64,000 nucleotides of DNA from the NCBI RefSeq assembly GCF_024704725.1, contig NZ_JALIQS010000004.1, forward strand, positions 597,741-661,740, written 5' to 3'. A model generated the notes under the pieces. It had not been told where the DNA came from and did not search any database. It worked only from the letters and a program-made list of their open reading frames with translations. The position numbers were made by a program, and so were the translations under genes. Shown here one piece after another: positions 58,200 through 64,000 of this stretch. Each line of letters begins with the position of its first letter. The first letter of the stretch is position 1. Source of the stretch: Shinella sp. CPCC 101442 (GTDB lineage Bacteria > Pseudomonadota > Alphaproteobacteria > Rhizobiales > Rhizobiaceae).

Positions 58200-58750
58200 T
58201 AGCAGAAGCCGGGACGCGCCGCGTCCATGTCATTCAGGGCGAATACAAGGTCATCAACGACCCGAATGTGGTGCTTACCACCATTCTCGGTTCGTGCGTG
58301 GCCGCCTGCATGCGCGACCCGGTCATTGGCGTCGGCGGCATGAATCACTTCCTGCTGCCGGGTTCGGCGGAGGCCATGGCCTCCGGCGGCGACGCCACGC
58401 GCTACGGCGTGCATCTGATGGAGCTTCTGATCAACGGCCTCCTGAAGCAGGGCGCGCGCCGCGACCGGCTGGAGGCCAAGATCTTCGGGGGGGCCAGGAC
58501 GATCGCGCGCTTCTCGAATGTCGGCGAGCAGAATGCGATGTTTGCCCGTCAGTTTCTGATGGACGAAGGCATCAAGGTCATGGGCGAAAGCACCGGCGGT
58601 GAGCATGGGCGAAAGCTGGAATACTGGCCGTCGAGCGGCCGGGCCCGGCAATATGCCCTGACCGGCGTCGAGACGCAGAAGACGGTGGCGCTGGAACAGC
58701 GGCCGGTTCCCGTCGCGAAGCCCGTCGAAAGCTCGATCGAATTCTTCTGA
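58196..58750 (+). CDS. cheD: Chemoreceptor glutamine deamidase CheD
   Basis: Deamidates receptor glutamines. The 184 aa product has the catalytic Cys34 ([14 protein letters not shown]) and His51 ([12 protein letters not shown]), with the Thr in the [11 protein letters not shown] region. A GGCGG/CCGCC hairpin directly follows the stop, and the next gene is 89 bp away, the longest gap in the operon. Confidence 0.96.
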   Translation: MIAEAGTRRVHVIQGEYKVINDPNVVLTTILGSCVAACMRDPVIGVGGMNHFLLPGSAEAMASGGDATRYGVHLMELLINGLLKQGARRDRLEAKIFGGARTIARFSNVGEQNAMFARQFLMDEGIKVMGESTGGEHGRKLEYWPSSGRARQYALTGVETQKTVALEQRPVPVAKPVESSIEFF

Positions 58751-58839
58751 TCGGCGGTCTGGCCGCCGGGAAGCGACAGTACGAACAGCATTGCGTTGCC
58801 GGTCAGGACATCCGCCGGCTCGTCGAAAAAGGGTAAACC

Positions 58840-59229
58840 ATGCAAGCCGAGTATCTGAGTGCAGCGACTGCCATGGAGGAAGCCCTTCCGGATGTCCTGA
58901 TGCGAATCGTGTCCGAACTGCACGACGTGGCATACCTCATGGAGCGCATCGAGCCGCAGCTCGCCGCCGTTCACGGGGACAGCACCGAGCACGCCGTCGA
59001 GCGCATGATGGTTCTGCAGGGGATCGATCTCGCCGTGCAGAAGACGCGCGGGCTTGCCGAGTTCATCGACACCATCACCGCAAGCATTCCCGACAGCTGC
59101 ATCATCGACGTGACGACGGCGCTGAACCTGGTGAAGCTTGCCGATATGCAGAAGGCTCTGAGCAACGGTATGCGCCACGGCCATTCGCAGCCGCTCGGCA
59201 AGGCGGCCGGCGATTTCGAAGCTTTCTGA
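58840..59229 (+). CDS. cheT: Chemotaxis protein CheT
   Basis: A 129 aa helical protein at the end of the che operon, the place of orf10/cheT in S. meliloti, where its loss impairs chemotaxis and links to CheR have been described. Visible features: ALPDVLMRIVSELHDVAYLMERIEPQLAAVHGD, VLQGIDLAVQKTRGLAEFIDTITASIPDSCIIDVTTALNLVKLADMQKAL. It recalls a four-helix bundle like CheZ-type phosphatases, which is speculation. A terminator follows. Confidence 0.85.
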   Translation: MQAEYLSAATAMEEALPDVLMRIVSELHDVAYLMERIEPQLAAVHGDSTEHAVERMMVLQGIDLAVQKTRGLAEFIDTITASIPDSCIIDVTTALNLVKLADMQKALSNGMRHGHSQPLGKAAGDFEAF

Positions 59230-59255
59230 TTGATTTGACATAACAATCCATCGCG

Positions 59256-59288
59256 GAAGCGGCGCCTTTGCGGCGCCGCTTCTTGTTT
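59256..59288 (+). terminator. Intrinsic terminator at the end of the che operon
   Basis: GAAGCGGCGCC (59256-59266) and GGCGCCGCTTC (59272-59282) pair perfectly around five bases, followed by TTGTTT. It separates cheT from fliF, so fliF should have its own promoter in 59289-59496, where no gene is seen. Confidence 0.85.
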
Positions 59289-59496
59289 GCCCGCTGGCCT
59301 GCAGGCCGTGCCCACGCCATGCTCGCGCAAGTTTCGCCGTCTAGTCTCCAAGTCGGATCAGTTAGGTCCGCCTATTGCATGGGGCAGGTCGGCGCGTGCG
59401 GAAATGTGCCGGTTCCGTCCCACGAGATTAAAATGCGTCTGATAAGCGCCGGCATGTTAGCCCGGTGGCGAGGCGCCAAGTCCGTGCGGGAACAGA

Positions 59497-61194
59497 ATGA
59501 ATCTGTTGGAACAGTTGACGAAAGTCTACAAGAACCTGGCTTCGCTGGGGCAGGCGAAGCTTGCGATGCTGGCCGGTGCCGCGATCGTTTCGGTCGGCCT
59601 CGTGCTTGCCGCCGGGATCATGGTGAACAAGCCCGCCTACGAGACGCTCTATGTCGGACTGGAAAAGTCCGACGTGAACCAGATCAGCCTGGCACTCGCT
59701 GAAGCCAATATCGATTTCAACACCGGAACCGCCGGCGACAGCATCGAAGTGCCTGTCGGCCAGACCGGCAAGGCGCGGCTCTATCTCGCCGAACGCGGCC
59801 TGCCGAGCAGCGCGAATGCCGGTTACGAACTCTTCGACAAGGTCGGCTCGCTCGGCCTCACCTCCTTCATGCAGGAAGTGACGCGCGTTCGGGCCCTCGA
59901 GGGTGAAATCGCCCGCACCATCCAGCAGATTTCCGGCATCGCCGCCGCCCGCGTCCACATCGTGATGCCGGAGCGCGGCAATTTCCGCAAAGCCGAGCAG
60001 GTTCCCACGGCCTCCGTCATGATCCGCGCGAGCGCGCAGGCCGGCCGTGAATCGGCCGCCGCCATCCGCCACCTCGTCGCCGCCTCCGTTCCGGGCCTGG
60101 AAGTGGACGGCGTGACCATCCTCGATTCCGCCGGCCAGCTTCTCGCCTCCGGCGACGACGATGAGAACGGCGCGGTGAACCGCTCGCTGACGGCGGTCCA
60201 GACCGTCCAGAGCGAAGTGGAGCGCAATATCGAAAAGGCGCTTGCACCCTTCCTCGGCATGGACAATTTCCGCGCCAGCGTCACCGCCGCGCTCAACACC
60301 GACTCCCAGCAGATCCAGGAAACGGTCTACGATCCGGAATCGCGCGTCGAACGCTCGGTCCGCGTGACCAGGGAAAGCCAGAAGTCGCAGCAGCAGGCCG
60401 ACAACAAGGCCGCGACCGTCGAACAGAACATTCCCCAGGGCGGCCCGCAGGGCCAGGCCGACGGCCAGAAGTCCAGCGACGAGGCCGACAAGAAGGAAGA
60501 GCAGACCAACTACGAGATCAACAGCAAGACCGTCGCCACCGTGCGCAACGGCTTTGCGGTCGAAAAGCTCTCCGTCGCCGTCGTCGTCAACCGCGCCCGC
60601 ATTGCCGCCATGGTCGGCGAGCCGGCGGACCAGGCGAAGATCGACGCCTATATTGCCGACATGCAGAAGATCGTTTCCTCGGCGGCCGGCCTGAACATTG
60701 ATCGCGGCGACGTCGTCACGATCAATGCGATGGAATTCCTCGACCACCAGCTGCTCAACGAAGCGGTGCCGGGCCCGGGCGTCATGGAAACCCTGACGCG
60801 CAACCTTGGCGGCATCATCAATGCGCTTGCCTTCCTCGGTGTGGCCGTCGTCGTGGTCTGGTTCGGCCTTCGCCCGGCCGTCCGTTCGATCACCGGCGGT
60901 GGCGCTGCCGCAGGCAACGCGCTGGAGAACGATGCGGCCGGCCTCGAGCTGCCGGACTTCTCGCCGGCAACGGGCATGGGCGGACCGGGAGCGACGCTCA
61001 TGGACGGTTTCGGCGCCGACTTCGGCTTCGACAGCACGGACGACCTGCTCAATGCCGGCGACGACAGCGATGGCACCTTCAATCGCCGCGTCAAGGAAGG
61101 CCCGGAACGTCGCCTCGGCCGCATGGTCGAGATCAGCGAGGAACGCGCCGCCAAGATCCTGCGCAAGTGGTCCATCGAGAAGGAAGCCGCCTGA
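59497..61194 (+). CDS. fliF: Flagellar MS-ring protein FliF
   Basis: FliF forms the membrane ring on which the flagellar basal body is built. The 565 aa product has a first transmembrane helix (about 22-43), the YscJ/FliF ring-building domain (YETLYVGLEKSDVNQISLALAEANIDF; ERGLPSSANAGYELFD; LEGEIARTIQQISGIAAARVHIVMPE), a second periplasmic domain with a Gln/Lys-rich loop, a second transmembrane helix (about 440-462), and the cytoplasmic FliG-binding tail (ERAAKILRKWSIEKEAA). Preceded by GCGGGAACAGA-type weak ribosome binding site. Confidence 0.97.
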   Translation: MNLLEQLTKVYKNLASLGQAKLAMLAGAAIVSVGLVLAAGIMVNKPAYETLYVGLEKSDVNQISLALAEANIDFNTGTAGDSIEVPVGQTGKARLYLAERGLPSSANAGYELFDKVGSLGLTSFMQEVTRVRALEGEIARTIQQISGIAAARVHIVMPERGNFRKAEQVPTASVMIRASAQAGRESAAAIRHLVAASVPGLEVDGVTILDSAGQLLASGDDDENGAVNRSLTAVQTVQSEVERNIEKALAPFLGMDNFRASVTAALNTDSQQIQETVYDPESRVERSVRVTRESQKSQQQADNKAATVEQNIPQGGPQGQADGQKSSDEADKKEEQTNYEINSKTVATVRNGFAVEKLSVAVVVNRARIAAMVGEPADQAKIDAYIADMQKIVSSAAGLNIDRGDVVTINAMEFLDHQLLNEAVPGPGVMETLTRNLGGIINALAFLGVAVVVVWFGLRPAVRSITGGGAAAGNALENDAAGLELPDFSPATGMGGPGATLMDGFGADFGFDSTDDLLNAGDDSDGTFNRRVKEGPERRLGRMVEISEERAAKILRKWSIEKEAA

Positions 61195-61220
61195 CGGCTT
61201 CCCCGGAAAGAGACATCAGG

Positions 61221-61253
61221 GGCGCGGCCGGCAACGGCCGCGCCTTTCGTTTT
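61221..61253 (+). terminator. Intrinsic terminator after fliF
   Basis: GGCGCGGCCG (61221-61230) and CGGCCGCGCC (61235-61244) form a perfect 10 bp stem with a GCAA loop, then TTTCGTTTT. So visN is transcribed from its own promoter. Confidence 0.88.
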
Positions 61254-61766
61254 GTGGTTCGGCAATTCAGAGTTTTGAAGCCGATGTCGCTTTTCGGCAA
61301 CGCTATGCCGCCTGTTTGACGCAATTTTTTCGCGCTGGGACTGCTGTTGCGGCCTGACGGAAATCGCCGGGGCCTTCCGCGAAAAAAACTTTTCGGCCGA
61401 GCCGGTTGTATCGACCGCGCCCGCACGACAATCCTGAATCGAATGAGCAAGGTCTTTTTTCGACAAGCGTCACGGAGCCTTTCAAATATTGCATAGTTAA
61501 CAATATCTTAAACGGCGATGCTTCGGCAGATCCCCTCCTCGTGCACAAGGCAAATCACCTGGGGCGTGGCGACTCATAGAAGCCGCCAAAAGTAAATCCC
61601 GAGAAGAGGGCGGTGGTTTTTAGCGATGGCCGATGTACACTTTAGTTACTGATTCGCTTGGTGATTCTTGCCGATGCGGCCTGATCGGAGGGAGTTCGGA
61701 CGGTTCCGGATTTCTGATGGGAAGGAGGCGGGAATTGACCGTTCTGAATCGGAACAGGGGGCTGTC
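61254..61766 (+). promoter_or_regulatory. Long upstream region of visN
   Basis: About 510 bases without a supported gene; the open frames here run into visN out of phase or without a ribosome binding site. The central part (61480-61515) is AT-rich and holds the inverted repeat ATATTG-N9-CAATAT (61486-61506). Its length is notable for a regulator gene and suggests control of visNR by other factors. No consensus promoter is obvious. Confidence 0.45.
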
Positions 61767-62510
61767 ATGGAAACGATCCGGTCGGATGTCGCGGCCTGGG
61801 AATCCTATGGATTCTCTGCCGAGTCTGGTGAGCGTAAGAGTGCGCGTGAGCTTCTGGTTCAACATCTCGGACGCTGCGCGGATCGCGCCGGCCTCTCCTC
61901 GGGATTGAGGGCTCTGACGGATTATGTCAGCGCCTCCCACTACCTTCTGGTTCGTCACGACGTGTCGCCCGAAGCCGGGCTGGAAGCCGTCGTCGCCTCG
62001 GACTGGCCCTTCGACATGGTGCGCACCATTGCCGGCGCCATCGTCGCCAGCCAGTCCCGCATGAGCGAACTGGACAAGTGCCTCGGGCTCCTCAAGCCCT
62101 GCTTTGCCCAGCTCAGCGATGAAATAGCGATGCCGCAGGGCATCAGCCGGGAATATTGCACCATCGCCTTTCATGTCGGGCGCGTGCGCATGTCGCTTGT
62201 GCTGCTCTTCCCCGAGCACTTCATTCTTTCGCAGAGCAAGCTGCGCGATGTCGGCGTCATGACCGGATATTTCGCCAGCGTCTGCTGCCAGGGTGCAAAC
62301 ACTCGGCAGGACCGCGAGATGGACCTGACCGAGCGCGAGATCGAGTGCCTCTACTGGATCGCCGAGGGCAAGACGAGCGACGAGATCGCCGTCATCCTCG
62401 GCATATCCCGCAACACGATCAACAACTACATCACCAGCGTGATGCGCAAGACCGCGACGAAGACGCGGTCGGAAGCGATCGCCTGGGCCGTTCGCAACAG
62501 CCTGGTCTGA
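61767..62510 (+). CDS. visN: Motility master regulator VisN (LuxR family)
   Basis: With VisR forms the top-level activator of flagellar and chemotaxis genes in S. meliloti, acting through Rem. The 247 aa product has an N-terminal autoinducer-binding-like domain (LSSGLRALTDYVSASHYLLVRHDV) and a C-terminal LuxR helix-turn-helix (DLTEREIECLYWIAEGKTSDEIAVILGISRNTINNYITSVMRKTATKTRSEAIAWAVR, about 187-245). The frame opens at 61668; ATG 61767 with AGGGGG upstream gives the known VisN length. Ten bp before visR. Confidence 0.92.
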   Translation: METIRSDVAAWESYGFSAESGERKSARELLVQHLGRCADRAGLSSGLRALTDYVSASHYLLVRHDVSPEAGLEAVVASDWPFDMVRTIAGAIVASQSRMSELDKCLGLLKPCFAQLSDEIAMPQGISREYCTIAFHVGRVRMSLVLLFPEHFILSQSKLRDVGVMTGYFASVCCQGANTRQDREMDLTEREIECLYWIAEGKTSDEIAVILGISRNTINNYITSVMRKTATKTRSEAIAWAVRNSLV

Positions 62511-62520
62511 GGAGAACGTC

Positions 62521-63264
62521 ATGGGTATTCAACTTTCCGCCCCCGCCGCCCTGGAGACGGAAATCCGGCTCGCGCGACCGCCCAAGGCGGCGCGGGCATC
62601 GGATTTCGTCTCCCGCCTGCAGGTCATGCAGACCATCATAGGCGCGGAACATTTCGCCGTGCTGCGGGTCGCCGGCCACGGCTTGCCCTCGGCGCGCAAG
62701 CTGACGCTTTCGCTGCACAACTGGGCAAGCAATGTCGATGGCAATGCGCGCGCGCTGATCGCGGCCTATGGCCCGACGATGCTCGCCCATCTGGAAGCGT
62801 CCATGCTGCCGCTGATCTGGGAAGGCGCGGGCGACGACCAGTTCGTCGAAACCGGCGCGGAACCCTTCACGAAGCGCCTTTCCGCACGGCTCCTGCCGTG
62901 GTCGGGCATTGCCCTGCCGGTGCGTCTCGGCGCGCATGGCAACGGTTACGTCGTATTCACCGGCGCCTTCATCGCGCCTTCGAGCGACCTCATCGTCGAC
63001 ATGCACATGAAGAGCTGCCAGATCCTGATCGACATGCTGGCCGTTGACGAGAAGAAGCTCGCGCCTTCCGAGGCGCTGAGCGAACGCGAGATCGCCTGCC
63101 TCCAGATGGCCGGTGACGGCTGCATCTCCGATGCCATAGCGGAAAAAATGGGTCTCTCCGTGCATACGGTGAACGCCTATCTCGGCACGGCGACGACGAA
63201 GCTCGACGCGGTCAACCGCATCCAGGCCATCGCCAAGGCCATCCGCCTCGGCTACATCACCTGA
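62521..63264 (+). CDS. visR: Motility master regulator VisR (LuxR family)
   Basis: Partner of VisN; 247 aa with the same two-domain plan. The C-terminal helix-turn-helix is ALSEREIACLQMAGDGCISDAIAEKMGLSVHTVNAYLGTATTKLDAVNRIQAIAKAIRLGYI (about 183-245). The N-terminal domain (FVSRLQVMQTIIGAEHFAVLRVAGHG) could bind an unknown ligand. GAGGAGAA precedes ATG 62521. Terminated by the hairpin at 63272. Confidence 0.92.
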   Translation: MGIQLSAPAALETEIRLARPPKAARASDFVSRLQVMQTIIGAEHFAVLRVAGHGLPSARKLTLSLHNWASNVDGNARALIAAYGPTMLAHLEASMLPLIWEGAGDDQFVETGAEPFTKRLSARLLPWSGIALPVRLGAHGNGYVVFTGAFIAPSSDLIVDMHMKSCQILIDMLAVDEKKLAPSEALSEREIACLQMAGDGCISDAIAEKMGLSVHTVNAYLGTATTKLDAVNRIQAIAKAIRLGYIT

Positions 63265-63271
63265 GAAACAA

Positions 63272-63297
63272 AAACGGCCATGCACAGGCGGCCGTTT
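63272..63297. terminator. Bidirectional terminator between visR and the flhB-linked gene
   Basis: AAACGGCC (63272-63279) and GGCCGTTT (63290-63297) form an 8 bp stem. On the minus strand it is followed by a good T run (TTTTTGTTT); on the plus strand by CGTTCC only. Confidence 0.78.
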
Positions 63298-63320
63298 CGT
63301 TCCCTGCCCGGTCGCAGGCC

Positions 63321-63767
63321 TCAATGGGCGTGCTGCGATGCCGTGGGGGCGGATTTCACATAGCGTGATTCGGCAAGGCTCTTGCGCAGGAAAGCGGTGT
63401 TGTCGTCCGGGTCGGGCGACGGGTCGTTGAAGGCGACATGGGTGACTTCCACGCCGGCCGTGTCCTTCTGCAGCAGCAGCTTGGCATAGACGGTCACGCC
63501 CTGCGGGCGGATTTCCATGTCGAGCGTCACTTCCGGTTCCGTATCCCAGTCGAGGCGATAGTCGCCGCCGGCGCCGAAATTGATCGTGCCGGGCAGGAAA
63601 TACAGCTCCGCAGCCGAAGAGACGAGGTCGGCCAGGTTCCCGTAGCACTCGAAACGCAACAGCGAGACGAGGTCGGCGGCATCGAGCAGTCTGAGCTCGG
63701 TGGCGACCGGGCAGATTGCCTCTGCAACAATCTTCTCGCGCTCGGCGGAGTAGGTGCATTTTCTCAT
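63321..63767 (-). CDS. Hypothetical protein downstream of flhB
   Basis: A 148 aa soluble protein of unknown function, 5 bp after the flhB stop and so probably translated with it. Features: REKIVAEAICPVATELRLLDAADLVSLLRFECYGNLADLVSSAAELYFLPGTINFGAGGDYRLDWDTEPEVTLDMEI, then LRKSLAESRYVKSAPTASQHAH. Its place suggests a link to motility, but nothing in the sequence proves it. Start ATG 63767 has no good ribosome binding site, consistent with coupling. Confidence 0.75.
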   Translation of the reverse strand: MRKCTYSAEREKIVAEAICPVATELRLLDAADLVSLLRFECYGNLADLVSSAAELYFLPGTINFGAGGDYRLDWDTEPEVTLDMEIRPQGVTVYAKLLLQKDTAGVEVTHVAFNDPSPDPDDNTAFLRKSLAESRYVKSAPTASQHAH

Positions 63768-63772
63768 CGGAT

Positions 63773-64000
63773 CTAGTTTACCCGTCTGGTCTGGGGCGAA
63801 GCTGCGTAAACCCGGTGAATCAGCTCCGCCACGGCTTTGTAGAACACCGGTGGAATGACACTATCCACCGAGACTTGCGCAAACATTGAGCGTGCGAGCG
63901 GCGGATCTTCGAAAACGGGAATTCCGTTCTCCTCGGCGATCTCGCGAATCTTCAATGCGACGAGGTCTTGTCCCTTGGCCACCACGACGGGCGCATCGCC
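63773..64000 (-). CDS. flhB: Flagellar export switch protein FlhB (C-terminal part only)
   Basis: The last 75 residues of FlhB, running off the end of the window: [65 protein letters not shown]. This is the cytoplasmic domain after the NPTH self-cleavage site, which would lie beyond base 64000. FlhB sets substrate choice in the flagellar export machine. The gene is convergent with visNR. Confidence 0.93.
   Translation of the reverse strand, partial: GDAPVVVAKGQDLVALKIREIAEENGIPVFEDPPLARSMFAQVSVDSVIPPVFYKAVAELIHRVYAASPQTRRVN

Overview
The window is a contiguous 64 kb piece of a GC-rich chromosome from an alphaproteobacterium of the Rhizobiaceae (Rhizobium/Agrobacterium/Sinorhizobium/Shinella group). 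The evidence is the Irr-type Fur regulator beside fabA, the rhizobial rhamnose catabolic cluster, and a chemotaxis operon (icpA, cheS, cheY1, cheA, cheW, cheR, cheB, cheY2, cheD, cheT) followed by fliF, visN and visR, the arrangement known from Sinorhizobium meliloti. The genus cannot be fixed from the sequence alone. Most genes are ordinary core genes with short intergenic gaps.

Layout. 1-3.5 kb: end of recR, a lytic transglycosylase and an MFS exporter. 3.6-17.3 kb: the translation and RNA block, rimP-nusA-ylxR-infB, then rbfA-truB, an HWE-type sensor kinase, an SH3 protein, rpsO, pnp and an rsmC-like methyltransferase. It is preceded by a promoter plus terminator-like leader and punctuated by intrinsic terminators. 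17.4-21.7 kb: fabA-fabB-fabI on the minus strand, divergent from irr, then a TRIC-type membrane protein. 21.8-24.7 kb: envelope and hypothetical genes. 24.7-25.9 kb: a small AT-richer patch with a serine recombinase, a candidate 50-residue membrane peptide and tRNA-Ala(GGC), probably an element remnant. 26.0-30.6 kb: a TIGR02300-type protein, then aroA-cmk-rpsA. 30.7-39.3 kb: two large unrecognised Ala/acid-rich proteins, nicotinamide phosphoribosyltransferase, a frameshifted DUF817 gene, ribonuclease D and a hydroxyacid dehydrogenase. 39.4-50.1 kb: the complete L-rhamnose regulon, with rhaD-rhaI divergent from rhaR-rhaS-rhaT-rhaP-rhaQ-rhaU-rhaK across a palindromic operator region. 50.1-64 kb: the chemotaxis operon, fliF, the motility master regulators visN/visR, and the end of flhB on the other strand.

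How it works together. RhaSTPQ imports L-rhamnose, RhaU interconverts its anomers, RhaI isomerises it, RhaK phosphorylates it, and the aldolase/dehydrogenase fusion RhaD cleaves the product and oxidises the aldehyde; RhaR probably represses both arms. The che operon encodes a whole two-CheY signalling pathway with a cytoplasmic receptor; VisN/VisR sit above the flagellar hierarchy.

Points deserving a second look are a 52-codon reading frame translationally linked between icpA and cheS, an apparent His-to-Glu change at the haem ligand position of the globin-like receptor, the rimP leader with its own promoter and terminator, nested inverted repeats in the rhamnose operator, two unannotated small membrane peptides, the recombinase patch at tRNA-Ala and the DUF817 frameshift. 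I did not find a clear new multi-gene system.
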